From assembly GCA_965213885.1 (NCBI GenBank), contig OZ243919.1, positions 2,976,001 to 3,040,000 of the forward strand: a stretch of DNA of 64,000 nt, in the 5' to 3' direction. Position 1 is the first letter of the stretch; each line of letters begins with the position of its first letter. Below are positions 8,653 through 17,876 of this stretch, in pieces. The position numbers and the translations under genes were made by a program. The DNA comes from VYFG01 sp965213885. Lineage in GTDB: Bacteria; Pseudomonadota; Gammaproteobacteria; Arenicellales; Poriferihabitantaceae. A model generated the notes under the pieces. It made no database searches. It was given only the letters and a program-made list of their open reading frames with translations, and had not been told where the DNA came from.

Positions 8653-11022
8653 TCAGTTCCGGCCGGCCCCTGCCGCATCGGCACAGGGCGCGTGTCTTCG
8701 AATCCGGCTTTGCGTCAGCACGGGTATCCGGATTCGCTCCGGGCAGCTGTCACGGGCAAGCAGACCGGTGGCCGGATCCAGTTCCAGGAAACGCACACCG
8801 GCGGGCCGCCTGTACGCGGACGGCGCAAGGGGGAGCGCCTGCATGATTTCCGTCCATACGCGCATGGCGCCGCCGGCGCCGGTCAGACCCACCGGGCGGT
8901 TGTCATCCCGGCCTACCCACACCACGGTCACCAGGTTCCCGCTGTATCCCACGAACCAGCTGTCCCGGTAGTCATCGGTAGTGCCCGTCTTGCCCGCCAG
9001 CCCGAGTGACGCGGGAAAATGCCGTGATGCGAGGGACGCGGTTCCGCTGCGGACCACCTGCCTGAGCGCAAAGTCGATCAGGTAGGCGGGCCCCGGCCTG
9101 ATCACCCGGTCGGCCCTGCCGGGAAACCGGGCGATCACGCGGCCACCCGGGTCGTCGATGTGGCTGATGCTGCGCAGGGGCATGCGGTGGCCGCGGTTCG
9201 CGATGGACTGGTAGAGCTGGGCGATTTCAAGGGGGCTGTGTACGCTGGAGCCCAGCAGCGTGGAAGGATACCGGGGGATCTCCTTGCGGACTCCGAGCCG
9301 GTTGATGGTTTCCGCAACCGAATCCAGGCCCAACTCGAGACCCAGCCGCACTGCGGGTACGTTGTAGGAACGCGTCAGTGCCTCCAGCAGCATGACCTGC
9401 CCGCGGAAATCACGGTCGTAGTTCTGCGGGGACCAGGTGCGTCCGGTCTCGGTTTTCAGGGTCAGCGGGGTGTCCTGGATCATGCTGCCAAGGGTGAACC
9501 GGCCGGGCCGTTCCAGGGCCGCGAGGTAGACCAGTGGCTTGACCAGGGAGCCAATGGGCCTTTGGGCGTCCACGGCGCGGTTGAATCCCGCGAAGCCCCC
9601 CTGGCGGCCACCCACCAGGGCCAGGATATCGCCGCTGTCCACGGACACCACGACGGCCGCGCCCTGGAGCACGCCCGGCGGCATGTCGCGGTCCGACTCG
9701 AGCCGGTTCAGGGTGCGGGACAGGGCCTGCTGCGCGGTCTGCTGGATGTCCGCGTCCAGCGTCGTGTACAGCCGGATTCCGCCGGAGCGCAACACATCCT
9801 CGGGGAAGTACTGGCGCACCTGCCGGTGCAGGTAGTCGACATACGCGGGGAAGACGTTTCCGCCGCCGCTGCGGTGTGGCGCGATCGCCATGGGCGACGT
9901 CGAAAGGGCCGCTGCTGCGTTCTCGCTGATGGCCCCCACTTCCGCCAACTTGGACAGCACCAGGTTCCGCCGCGCCAGGGCATGCTCCGGGTTGCGCCTT
10001 GGGTTGTAGAGGGAGGGCGCCGGGATCATCCCCACCAGGGTGGCGATTTCATGGGTGCCCAGACGGTTCAGGGGACGGGCAAAGTAATACTCGCTGGCCA
10101 GCGCAAAACCGTGTACCGCGCGATTGCCCGACTGGCCGAGAAAGATCTCGTTGAGATAATGTTCGAGGATCTCGGCCTTGGAAAGGCGGAGTTCCAGGGT
10201 GATGGCCATGAGGGCCTCCATGATCTTCCGAGACAGGGTCCGCTCGGGACTCAGGAACAGGTTTTTTACCAGTTGCTGGGTGATGGTGCTGCCGCCCTGG
10301 GTCGTCTGCCCGCGGATCAGGTTGTTGGCGAGGGCCCGGGCGATGGCGATGACATCCACACCGATATGGTTTTCGAAGTTCCGGTCTTCCATGGCCAGCA
10401 ATGCCCGGACCAGGAGTTCCGGCATCTGGTGCAGCCTGAGCGCGATACGGTCTTCGTAGGGCCCGAGCTGGAGCGTGCCGATGGCTTCCGGCTCCAGGGT
10501 GATGCTGTCGAGACGAGCGCCGTCAGCGTGCCGGTGCAGGCCGTGCAGACGGTCGCCCTGAAACTCCAGACGCACCGGCCCGGATGATCCGGCACCGCCG
10601 GGCGCCGGGTTGGGATAGAGGTCCATCCGGTCGTCCGCTAGCACGTAGCTGCCGGGGCCCTCTAGGCGCCCTGACCGGCGGTATCCGCGGTATTCGAGCA
10701 GGGACACCACCGCCCCCGGCGACTGTCCTAAGAGCGGAGACAGCTGGGGTGCCCGGGCGTAAAGGAGTGCCGGGCGTGGATGCACGCTGTCACGGAAATA
10801 CAGCTGCATCTGGTGGTCGAAGTGCAGTATCAGGCCGGCAAGACAGGCCGCAAGTGCGAGCGCGATCCGAAGTGCGAGGGGTCGGAAGAATGGAGCCCGG
10901 CGTCCTCCTCTCTTCCGGGCGGCGCGCTTCTTGTGTCGGATGGCCAAGGCCCTCAGAAACTGCGACCGCAGTGCCAGCAGATGTCGAAGCCTGCGGGGCT
11001 GGTTTCGCCGCACCGGCCGCAC
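8653..11022 (-). CDS. mrcB: Bifunctional penicillin-binding protein 1B
   Basis: This class A PBP polymerises and cross-links peptidoglycan at the inner membrane. A basic cytoplasmic tail precedes one membrane segment (about residues 49-67). A UB2H-like region follows. The GT51 transglycosylase shows AMEDRNFENHIGVD, GGSTITQQLVKNLFL and EHYLNEIFLGQ. The transpeptidase carries the nucleophile motif SLVK, then SYN, then KTGTTDD. At 789 residues it fits the family. The ATG at 11022 overlaps the upstream DUF2007 gene by 70 bases. A TTG at 10947, just past that gene's stop, is an alternative start, so the exact N-terminus is uncertain. Confidence 0.95.
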   Translation of the reverse strand: MRPVRRNQPRRLRHLLALRSQFLRALAIRHKKRAARKRGGRRAPFFRPLALRIALALAACLAGLILHFDHQMQLYFRDSVHPRPALLYARAPQLSPLLGQSPGAVVSLLEYRGYRRSGRLEGPGSYVLADDRMDLYPNPAPGGAGSSGPVRLEFQGDRLHGLHRHADGARLDSITLEPEAIGTLQLGPYEDRIALRLHQMPELLVRALLAMEDRNFENHIGVDVIAIARALANNLIRGQTTQGGSTITQQLVKNLFLSPERTLSRKIMEALMAITLELRLSKAEILEHYLNEIFLGQSGNRAVHGFALASEYYFARPLNRLGTHEIATLVGMIPAPSLYNPRRNPEHALARRNLVLSKLAEVGAISENAAAALSTSPMAIAPHRSGGGNVFPAYVDYLHRQVRQYFPEDVLRSGGIRLYTTLDADIQQTAQQALSRTLNRLESDRDMPPGVLQGAAVVVSVDSGDILALVGGRQGGFAGFNRAVDAQRPIGSLVKPLVYLAALERPGRFTLGSMIQDTPLTLKTETGRTWSPQNYDRDFRGQVMLLEALTRSYNVPAVRLGLELGLDSVAETINRLGVRKEIPRYPSTLLGSSVHSPLEIAQLYQSIANRGHRMPLRSISHIDDPGGRVIARFPGRADRVIRPGPAYLIDFALRQVVRSGTASLASRHFPASLGLAGKTGTTDDYRDSWFVGYSGNLVTVVWVGRDDNRPVGLTGAGGAMRVWTEIMQALPLAPSAYRRPAGVRFLELDPATGLLARDSCPERIRIPVLTQSRIRRHAPCADAAGAGRN

Positions 11023-11261
11023 CGGGAAGGGGGCCCGGACTGATTCTCCGCCAGGGACCGCTCCAGCATCTCCACCAGCCGGCGTGCCCGGTCGGCGTCG
11101 ACGTTGTTGCGCACCCAGATCTCCGGGCCGATCACGGGCAGTTCGCCAAGAGCGCCGACCGCGTTCTCCTGAAAGATTTCACAGGGCACGCCATTACCCC
11201 TGAGGCAGTCCGCATAGAGGCGGGCATCCACCAGGGACTCCGCGCAGTACACACATTTCAT
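10953..11261 (-). CDS. DUF2007-type protein with zinc ribbon
   Basis: This is a small protein of 102 residues. The N-terminal part (KCVYCAESLVDARLYADCLRG...) matches the putative signal-transducing DUF2007 fold. The C-terminus has a zinc-ribbon pattern of two Cys pairs (CGRCGE and ICWHCGR). The function of the family is unknown. It lies between the AI-2E-type permease and mrcB and overlaps the longest mrcB frame, suggesting one transcript. Confidence 0.75.
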   Translation of the reverse strand: MKCVYCAESLVDARLYADCLRGNGVPCEIFQENAVGALGELPVIGPEIWVRNNVDADRARRLVEMLERSLAENQSGPPSRCGRCGETSPAGFDICWHCGRSF

Positions 11262-11294
11262 GAACGTCCGCCTGCTGCGACCGGCACCCGCGCC

Positions 11295-12356
11295 TCAGGG
11301 CTCCTCGGTTTCCGCGCCGCGTGGCCAGGCCACCATGATGGCCTGGACCAGCGTGGCCAGGGGAATGGCGAAGAAAACACCCCAGACCCCGAAGAGACCG
11401 CCGAAAAACAGCACTGCAACGATGATGGCCACCGGGTGCAGGTTCACCACCTCGGAGAACAGGAGCGGCACCAGCAGGTTGCCGTCCAGGGCTTGGATGA
11501 TCAGGTAGGCCACCACGAGATAGTAGAACTCGTTGGTCATGCCCCACTGGAAATAGGCAATCACCACCACCGGCACGGTCACCACCGCGGCGCCGATGTA
11601 GGGGATCAGCACCGACAGCCCCACCAGCACGGCAAGCAGCATGGCGAACTGGAGGCCGAGCAGCGAGAAGGTGATGAAGCAGGCCCACCAGACGATGAGG
11701 ATTTCCCAGAACTTTCCGCGGATGTAATTACCGATCTGCGCGTCGACATCGTGCCAGATCTGAATCGCGAGCTGGTTGTCGCTCGGCAGCAGGTCCTGGG
11801 TCCAGTCCAGAATGCGGCGCTTGTCCCGGAGGAAGAAGAAGATCAGGATCGGCAGCAGGATGACGTAGATCAGAATCGTGATGATACTGGTGACCCCGTA
11901 GAGGGAATTGGTCAGGGCCTGCTGCCCGAGTCCGGTGAGTTCGGCCCGGAGACTGCTGATCAGTTCCAGGACCTGTGCCTGGGAGAACAGTTCCGGGTAT
12001 GTCTGCGGCAGTGTCATGAGCGCGGCCTGGCCCTCGCTCAGCATGGACGGTATCTGGGCCACCACCTGGGCGAGCTGGGTGTAGAGCGTCGGTAGAAGCC
12101 AGAAGAAGATCGTGATCAGGAAGAGCATGAAGGCGATGAACACGGTCCAGATGCAGATCCAGCGCGGCAGGTGCAGGGACTGCATGCGCCGGATGATGCC
12201 CTCCAGCAGGTAGGCGATGACGATGCCCGCCAGGACCGGGGCCAGCATGTTGCCGGCATAGACCACGATGACGAACAGCACCACCAGCGCGGCGGTGAGA
12301 AACACCACCTGTGGATTGGAGAGCTGTCGCCTGATCCAGCTTGATATCTGTTCCAT
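11295..12356 (-). CDS. AI-2E-family (PerM-like) membrane transporter
   Basis: The protein has 353 residues from the ATG at 12356 (MEQISSWIRRQLSNPQ); a frame 12 residues longer is open upstream. Hydrophobic segments are arranged as in the AI-2E/PerM family, with two to three helices at the N-terminus, a soluble central region, then a C-terminal bundle containing LIPYIGAAVVTVP and the late PLLFSEVVNLHPVAI segment. Members export small molecules or ions. The substrate cannot be assigned here. It is the first gene of a run continuing into the DUF2007 gene and mrcB. Confidence 0.85.
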   Translation of the reverse strand: MEQISSWIRRQLSNPQVVFLTAALVVLFVIVVYAGNMLAPVLAGIVIAYLLEGIIRRMQSLHLPRWICIWTVFIAFMLFLITIFFWLLPTLYTQLAQVVAQIPSMLSEGQAALMTLPQTYPELFSQAQVLELISSLRAELTGLGQQALTNSLYGVTSIITILIYVILLPILIFFFLRDKRRILDWTQDLLPSDNQLAIQIWHDVDAQIGNYIRGKFWEILIVWWACFITFSLLGLQFAMLLAVLVGLSVLIPYIGAAVVTVPVVVIAYFQWGMTNEFYYLVVAYLIIQALDGNLLVPLLFSEVVNLHPVAIIVAVLFFGGLFGVWGVFFAIPLATLVQAIMVAWPRGAETEEP

Positions 12357-12410
12357 CGGATTGTTATAGCAGGTTTGCCCGGTGGCGGCCAAGTCGCCCG
12401 CAAATACCCG

Positions 12411-12833
12411 TCAGGCGGCTTCGATCTCGAAACTGTGAGTGACGTTCACCGATGCCTGCAGCATTCTGGTGACCGAACAGTATTTCTCCATGGACAGGGC
12501 CACCGCCCGTTCCACTTTCTTGGGGTCAAGACCCGTGCCGGTGACGGTGTAGTGGACATGGATATCGGTGAACACGGCGGGCACGGCGTCGGCCCGATGC
12601 CCCTCCACGGTGATCCGGCAGTCGGTGACGGCCTGGCGGCTCTTTTCGAGGATCAGGGCGACGTCGATGCCGCTGCAGCTGCCGAGCGCCGACAGCAGCA
12701 GCTCCATTGGCCTCGCGCCGGCGTTGTTGCCGCCGTTGTCCGGGGAGCCGTCGGTGCACAGGCGGTGGCCGCTGTCGGTGGCGACTTCAAAGGCGATCCT
12801 GCCGGTCTTGCTGAGCGTAATTTTCATCGGCAC
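12411..12833 (-). CDS. OsmC-family redox protein
   Basis: This 140-residue OsmC/YhfA-type protein has family features: the GSPDNGGNNAGARPMELLLSAL region, the peroxidatic-type Cys in SALGSCSGIDVALIL, and a second Cys in SMEKYCSV. Such proteins reduce organic hydroperoxides through a Cys pair, or have unknown thiol chemistry. The start could be the ATG at 12833 or the one at 12827 (MKITLSKTG). Confidence 0.88.
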   Translation of the reverse strand: MPMKITLSKTGRIAFEVATDSGHRLCTDGSPDNGGNNAGARPMELLLSALGSCSGIDVALILEKSRQAVTDCRITVEGHRADAVPAVFTDIHVHYTVTGTGLDPKKVERAVALSMEKYCSVTRMLQASVNVTHSFEIEAA

Positions 12834-12905
12834 GGGGAACGGTCGGTTGCGGCAAGTATAAAGGACCCGCAGGCCGTTTCGTCGATCCCCGCCCCATGGC
12901 CGGGA

Positions 12906-13823
12906 TCAGCCGTAGACCGGCGTCACCCAGTGCCCGTAGTCCGGCTCCTCGCCGATGAGCACCCGGTGGAAGATTTCACCCAGTTCCCGGGTCACGGGAC
13001 CCCGGCCGCCGTCGCCGATGGTGCGGTGATCGATGGTTCCCACCGACGCCATTTGCACACCGGTGCCGCAGAAGAAGACCTCGTCGGCCATATAGAGCTC
13101 GGACCGGTCGATGTTGCGTTCCTCGATCCCGAGACCGAGCCGGTCCCTGGCCAGTTCCACCAGCGACTTGCGCACGATGCCTTCCAGCAGGTTCGCCGTG
13201 ATCGGCGGCGTGACCAGCGAGCCGTCCCTGACCATCATGAAATTCGCCGCCGTCGCCTCGGAGACATGACCGTCCTGGTTCAGCAGGATGGCCTCGTCGA
13301 AGCCGGCCAGCATGGCCTCGCTCTTGGCGAGGGCGCTGTTGACGTAGGTGCCGTTGACCTTGCCCCGGGCCGGCATGGCGGTGTCGTCCACGCGACGCCA
13401 GCTGCTGACGCAGACGGAAAGGCTCTTGTCATCCGGCAGGTAGCTGCCGGTGGGCTGGCTGAAAATGGCGACCTTGTCCCGGGCATCATGCAGCCAGACC
13501 CGGAACACCCCCTCGTCCTTGTAGGCAATGGGGCGGATATAGATGTTTTCCCGCCAGGACTCCTTGCGCAGCAGTTCGAGCGTGGTGGCCACCAGGGCGG
13601 GGTTGTCCATCCCGACATCGCTGAACAGCAGGCGGGCGCTGTGGAGGAAGCGGGCGTAGTGGTCCTCGAGCCGGAAGATGTACAGCTGTTCCTGCCCGGT
13701 GTTCCAGTAACCGCGGATGCCGCCGAAACAGCCGGTGCCGTAATGCAGGGTGTGGTTGGTGATGCTGATCTTCGCCTGATCGATCGATACGATCTCGCCC
13801 TCGAAAAACGCCCAGTTGGTCAT
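12906..13823 (-). CDS. ilvE: Branched-chain amino-acid aminotransferase
   Basis: IlvE is a fold-type IV PLP enzyme that interconverts branched-chain amino acids and 2-oxo acids. The 305 residues match the family. The N-terminus WAFFEGEIVSIDQAKIS is typical, K155 in ARGKVNGTYVNS should bind PLP, and EATAANFMMVRDG forms the phosphate-binding region. It starts 15 bases after the end of the next gene upstream, a hydratase, on the same strand. Confidence 0.93.
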   Translation of the reverse strand: MTNWAFFEGEIVSIDQAKISITNHTLHYGTGCFGGIRGYWNTGQEQLYIFRLEDHYARFLHSARLLFSDVGMDNPALVATTLELLRKESWRENIYIRPIAYKDEGVFRVWLHDARDKVAIFSQPTGSYLPDDKSLSVCVSSWRRVDDTAMPARGKVNGTYVNSALAKSEAMLAGFDEAILLNQDGHVSEATAANFMMVRDGSLVTPPITANLLEGIVRKSLVELARDRLGLGIEERNIDRSELYMADEVFFCGTGVQMASVGTIDHRTIGDGGRGPVTRELGEIFHRVLIGEEPDYGHWVTPVYG

Positions 13824-13838
13824 GATGATGAATGCAAG

Positions 13839-14651
13839 CTATGGTGATGTTATTGATGGGAGCGGGCGGAACCGCATGCTCACCCGGCCGAGGTCGCCGT
13901 AGTCCGCGAGCACGGCATCTCCGGGATTTGCGAAATAGATTTCCCCCGCGGTGCCAGTGGTCACCCGTTCTCCGACACGCAGCGTCCGGCCCCGGAGTGC
14001 CAGGTGATTGGCAAGCCAGGCCATGGCGTACAGCGGATCGCCGAGTACATGTTCACCGACACCGACAGCGAACGTCTCGCCGTTCACCTGGAGGCGCACC
14101 TGTCGGCGGCTGAAGTCGATTCCTTGCCAACCGGTGACCGGCTCACCGAAGATGCAGGCGCCGTGGATGGCATTGTCCGCAATAAGGGCGTTTTCGCCGA
14201 CGCCGGAGAAGTCGCTGAACCGGTGGTCGACGATTTCAAGAGAAGGCACGAAGGCCTCGATATAGGGCCGGATCGTTTCCGCGGTGTACGGCGCTCTTGC
14301 CAGGGGAACATCCTCACCCAGGATGAAGCCGAATTCTGCCTCCATGATCCGCAAGCGGAATTCTCCGGGGTCGAGTTCCACGTCGCTGTCATGGGTGGAA
14401 TGTGTCAGCAGCCGGCCGGGAAACGGCCCGCTGACGTTGAGCAGACGGATCACCCGCTCGTTGGTGCAGGCCATCTTGTAGCCGCAGGGCACGCCCCCGA
14501 AGCGCTCGGCCAGGCCCCGGACTACCTCGTCCTGGACGGCGTAGGCCGCGGCCTGGGTACCGGGATACAGCGCATCAGGGATATTGTCCACCGGCTCGAG
14601 GGAACGGCGGTGGTCCAGGAGAAAGGCGGCGGTGTCCGGGGGTGCTGACAT
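13839..14651 (-). CDS. 2-keto-4-pentenoate hydratase-like (FAH/MhpD superfamily)
   Basis: The 270-residue protein has the MhpD/fumarylacetoacetase C-terminal fold. Visible features are the GYKMACTNERV segment, the metal-site region RIMEAEFGFILGEDV, the following PSLEIVDHRF, and the late GTAGEI loop. Members hydrate 2-hydroxy-2,4-dienoates or decarboxylate related diacids. No other aromatic meta-cleavage gene lies nearby, so the substrate is unknown. It sits directly upstream of ilvE on the same strand. Confidence 0.8.
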   Translation of the reverse strand: MSAPPDTAAFLLDHRRSLEPVDNIPDALYPGTQAAAYAVQDEVVRGLAERFGGVPCGYKMACTNERVIRLLNVSGPFPGRLLTHSTHDSDVELDPGEFRLRIMEAEFGFILGEDVPLARAPYTAETIRPYIEAFVPSLEIVDHRFSDFSGVGENALIADNAIHGACIFGEPVTGWQGIDFSRRQVRLQVNGETFAVGVGEHVLGDPLYAMAWLANHLALRGRTLRVGERVTTGTAGEIYFANPGDAVLADYGDLGRVSMRFRPLPSITSP

Positions 14652-14706
14652 GGCAGGTGGGATTCTGTCACAAAAGCCCGGGCGCGGTGAACCGGGGATT
14701 GCCGGG

Positions 14707-15663
14707 TCAGGGCTCCCGGTGTTTCATTGACGGATGTGCCCTGCGCGACTCGAAATACACCACCAGCAGCCCGCTGCCGATGATCAGCAGGCCTCCGATG
14801 ATGTCCCGTGTTCCGGGCAGGTCGCCCCAGACCAGGTATCCCACGACCACGGCGAAGGGCAGGCCGGTGTACTCGAAAGGCGCCACCACCGAGGCCTGGG
14901 CGATCCGGTAGGACTGTGACAGCAGGTAGCTTCCCGCGGCCACCGCAGCGCCGCAGGCCAGCAGCAGCCGGAAATCGGGGAAGCTCGGCCAGGTCCACGC
15001 CCGGAGGAGGAAGTCGAGGGTCGCTTGGCCGAACACATTGAACCGGCCGTCACCGATCAGGAGTCCGCTCAGGATGCTGACGAGAATGAAGGCGAGATGG
15101 ATATAGAATGCCAGGGTGCTTGCGGAGTCCACCATGCCAAGCCGCCGCGTCACCATCACCATCAGGGAATAGGTCAGGGCTGCCAGAACCGGCAGCACGG
15201 CGGTCCAGGTGAATCCGGTGCCCCCCGGCTCCACCATGACCAGGACCCCGAACATCCCCGCTGCGATGGCCGTCCACCGCGGCAGTCCGACCACCTCCCC
15301 CAGGATTGGACGGGCCAGCAGGCAGATGAACAGGGGGGCGGTATAGAACAGGGTCACTGCCTCCGCCAGCGGCATCACCGACAGGCCCAGAAAGAAAAAC
15401 ATGTTGGCCAGCACCAGCAGGAGCCCCCGGAACAGGTGCAGCAGCGGCCGCCGTGTCCGCAGTGTCGAAAGCCCGCCCGTGAACAGCACGAAGACGAGCA
15501 CCAGCGCCAGGGCGATCACCGCCCTGAGGAGCGTGATCTCATGCAGCGGGTAGACGGGGCTCAGCCACTTGATGATGGCGTCGCTGATCGTCAGGAACAC
15601 CAGGGCCGCGGTCAGGCAGATGATTCCCTGGACGTTTTGACTGTAGCGGGTGAGGGCCTGCAT
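14707..15663 (-). CDS. EamA/DMT-family transporter
   Basis: This protein has ten predicted hydrophobic segments in two EamA repeats, 318 residues from the ATG at 15663 (MQALTRYSQNVQG). The frame is open to 15702. Drug/metabolite transporters of this kind usually export amino acids, purines or other small metabolites. The N-terminal SDAIIKWLSPVYPLHEITLLR resembles the RhaT/YdcZ-like branch. The substrate is not predictable from sequence. Confidence 0.88.
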   Translation of the reverse strand: MQALTRYSQNVQGIICLTAALVFLTISDAIIKWLSPVYPLHEITLLRAVIALALVLVFVLFTGGLSTLRTRRPLLHLFRGLLLVLANMFFFLGLSVMPLAEAVTLFYTAPLFICLLARPILGEVVGLPRWTAIAAGMFGVLVMVEPGGTGFTWTAVLPVLAALTYSLMVMVTRRLGMVDSASTLAFYIHLAFILVSILSGLLIGDGRFNVFGQATLDFLLRAWTWPSFPDFRLLLACGAAVAAGSYLLSQSYRIAQASVVAPFEYTGLPFAVVVGYLVWGDLPGTRDIIGGLLIIGSGLLVVYFESRRAHPSMKHREP

Positions 15664-15897
15664 GGTGGTGGAGGCGGATGCGAACGGGGAGTATAGGAGC
15701 AAAGTGCGCCGGGGGGCCGCGCGATGGCGGGCGATGCCGCAATCCGGGAATTTTCCGGGGCGGAGCGTCAGGCCGCGGCGCCGGCATTCCGCGGCATTCC
15801 GGCGAGGAATCCCGCGAATCCCTCAGCCGGTATCCCGGGCGTCCGGCCATGCCCGGATGATGGTACGGTCCCGGCCGTAGCTCGGGAAGTGGTCGCC

Positions 15898-16173
15898 ATG
15901 AACCGACCGCTGTCCCGGGACCAGCCCGTCGTCCGTTGTTTTCGCCCGGAACACTTCCGGGTGTCGGCGAAGGATCCCGTGGTGGACCTCGGCGGGGCCA
16001 GGGCGCGGGACGTGGCATTCTTTGGCCCCCATCTGCGCGCGGTGCTGGTCCCGGATGCGGTGCCGGGCCGGCCGCTGACGGCGCACTTTCCCCGGCTCGC
16101 ACGGCTTGCCCCGGGTGCCCGGGCTGACCTGTGCGTCAATGCCGACGCGGTGGTGGTCCTGCCGCTGGGGTGA
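15898..16173 (+). pseudogene. Orphan TOBE-like domain, remnant of an ABC-transporter ATPase
   Basis: The 91-residue frame reads like the C-terminal TOBE domain of a PotA/UgpC-type ABC ATPase. The features are CFRPEHFRVS, a central region turning on FFGPHLRAVLVP, and the ending GARADLCVNADAVVVLP. Nothing before it encodes the nucleotide-binding domain. Either this is the surviving tail of a deleted transporter gene, or a small stand-alone protein that uses the fold. The frame extends upstream to 15724 but without meaningful sequence. I favour a remnant. Confidence 0.5.
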
Positions 16174-16200
16174 ACGCGGTGGGACGTGACTTCGGGCCGC

Positions 16201-16995
16201 TCAGCCCCGGAAGAGCTCGGCCAGCCTGCCCCCGGGATCGCCGGCCCGCATGAAGGCTTCGCCGACCAGGAACGCATGCACGCCGTTTTCGCGCATCAGC
16301 GTCACGTCCTCCGGGCCGTGAATCCCGCTTTCCGTGATCACGATGCGGCCGTCCGGTATGGCGTCCAGCAACCCGAGGGTGGTATCGAGGGTGGTTTCGA
16401 AGGTGCGTAGGTTCCGGTTGTTGATGCCCACCAGCTGGCACGGCAGCTGCAATGCCCGCACGAGCTCCGCGTGGTCGTGCACCTCCACCAGCACGTCCAG
16501 CGACAGCTCATGGGCCAGCGCCGCAAGATCCGCCAGGGCGGCGTCGTCCAGCGCCGCCACGATCAGCAGAATGGCGTCGGCACCGATCAGGCGGGCCTCG
16601 TACACCTGGTAGGGGTCGATGATGAAGTCCTTCCGCAGCACCGGCAGGCCGCAGGCCTCGCGGGCCTGGAGGAGGTAATCGTCGTGACCCTGGAAGAAGT
16701 GGCTGTCGGTGAGGACCGACAGACAGGTGGCGCCGCCGCGGGCATAGCTGCGCGCAATCTGGACGGGATCGAAATCGGGCCGGATCACCCCCTTGCTGGG
16801 GGAGGCCTTCTTGACCTCCGCAATGATGCCCGGCCGGTCCCGGGTGAGCCGGCCCTCCAGGGCGTCGGCGAATCCCCGGGTCGGCGGGAGGCCGGCGGCG
16901 CACCGACGCCTGAGGATGGACAGGGGCGCTGTCTCGGCGCGCCCGGCCACTTCCCCGGCCTTGTGGGTCAGAATCCGCTCCAGGATGTCGCTCAT
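16201..16995 (-). CDS. trpC: Indole-3-glycerol-phosphate synthase
   Basis: TrpC closes CdRP to indole-3-glycerol phosphate in tryptophan synthesis. The 264-residue TIM barrel shows EVKKASPSKGVIRPDFDP, LRKDFIIDPYQVYEARL, VGINNRNLRTFE and TESGI, all active-site strands of the family. The ATG at 16995 is chosen because MSDILERIL is the family N-terminus and it overlaps the upstream cupin stop as ATGA. This tight coupling shows translation within one trp mRNA. Confidence 0.96.
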   Translation of the reverse strand: MSDILERILTHKAGEVAGRAETAPLSILRRRCAAGLPPTRGFADALEGRLTRDRPGIIAEVKKASPSKGVIRPDFDPVQIARSYARGGATCLSVLTDSHFFQGHDDYLLQAREACGLPVLRKDFIIDPYQVYEARLIGADAILLIVAALDDAALADLAALAHELSLDVLVEVHDHAELVRALQLPCQLVGINNRNLRTFETTLDTTLGLLDAIPDGRIVITESGIHGPEDVTLMRENGVHAFLVGEAFMRAGDPGGRLAELFRG

Positions 16996-17306
16996 GGTTG
17001 GCCTCCCGGTGACTTGAGCTCGATTTCCACGAAAACGAATTCGAAATCGTTGATGTTGACGATGTTGTGCTCGACGCCCATCGACCGCGCATAGGAAGCG
17101 CCCGCGGTCAGGCTGTGGGTCACGTCGCCTTCGCCGGTCTCCGCCAGCAGCCTGCCGGTGGTCATCGGCACCACGATGTAGTCGAGGTCGTGCCGGTGCC
17201 AGCCGGTTTCTGCGCCCGGCGCAAAACGCCACTCGGTGACGACTGCCCGGTCGTTGTCGACCTGAACGCTCGGCCCGGCGCGGGGTCGGGCTTCCCTGGC
17301 GGTCAT
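16992..17306 (-). CDS. Small cupin protein inside the trp operon
   Basis: This 104-residue single-domain cupin carries GAETGWHRHDLDYIVVPMTTGRL as motif 1, with metal-ligand histidines H38 and H40, and a later SMGVEHN segment with a further His. It overlaps trpG and trpC by ATGA at both ends, so it is translationally coupled to both. In this gene order trpD normally sits here. The cupin fold cannot replace TrpD's phosphoribosyl transfer. The function is unknown; an oxygenase, isomerase or ligand-binding role would fit the fold. Confidence 0.82.
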   Translation of the reverse strand: MTAREARPRAGPSVQVDNDRAVVTEWRFAPGAETGWHRHDLDYIVVPMTTGRLLAETGEGDVTHSLTAGASYARSMGVEHNIVNINDFEFVFVEIELKSPGGQP

Positions 17307-17875
17307 GCCGAACTTCCCTGGAGAAAGTTTTCGAGCAGCCGGTGTCCGCAGTGTGTCTCGATGGATTCCGGGTGAAACTGCACGCCGGTCACCGGCAGTT
17401 CCCGGTGACGCACGCCCATGATCTCGCCGTCGCCGGTGCGGGCGGTGACCTCCAGGCAGTTCGGCATCGAATCCGGCGCGATGACCAGGGAATGGTAGCG
17501 CGTGGCCTGGAACGGTTCGGGCAGGTCACGGAAAACCCCCCGGCCGTCGTGGTGGATCATGGAGGTCTTGCCGTGCATCAGCGTCCGCGCGTGCACGATC
17601 CGCCCGCCGAACGCCTGGCCGATGCTCTGGTGTCCGAGACAGACACCAAGGACCGGGACTGTCCCCGCGAATCGTTCAATGGCCGCCACGGAGATCCCGG
17701 CCTCGTTGGGGGTGCAGGGCCCGGGGGAGATCACGAGATAGTCCGGATTCATCTCCGCCACCTCTTCCAGCGTCACCCGGTCGTTCCGGAAAACCCGGAC
17801 ATCCTGCCCGAGCTCGCCGAAATACTGCACCAGGTTGTACGTGAAGGAGTCGTAATTGTCGATCATCAGCAGCAT
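17303..17875 (-). CDS. trpG: Anthranilate synthase component II (glutamine amidotransferase)
   Basis: TrpG supplies ammonia from glutamine to TrpE. The 190-residue class I amidotransferase has the triad C79 (GVCLGHQS), H168 and E170 (GVQFHPESI), and the oxyanion region SPGPCTPNEAG. The ATG at 17875 lies one base after the trpE stop, and a 13-residue longer frame upstream is unlikely. PabA is nearly indistinguishable by sequence, so the protein may also serve folate synthesis. Confidence 0.94.
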   Translation of the reverse strand: MLLMIDNYDSFTYNLVQYFGELGQDVRVFRNDRVTLEEVAEMNPDYLVISPGPCTPNEAGISVAAIERFAGTVPVLGVCLGHQSIGQAFGGRIVHARTLMHGKTSMIHHDGRGVFRDLPEPFQATRYHSLVIAPDSMPNCLEVTARTGDGEIMGVRHRELPVTGVQFHPESIETHCGHRLLENFLQGSSA

Positions 17876-17876
17876 G

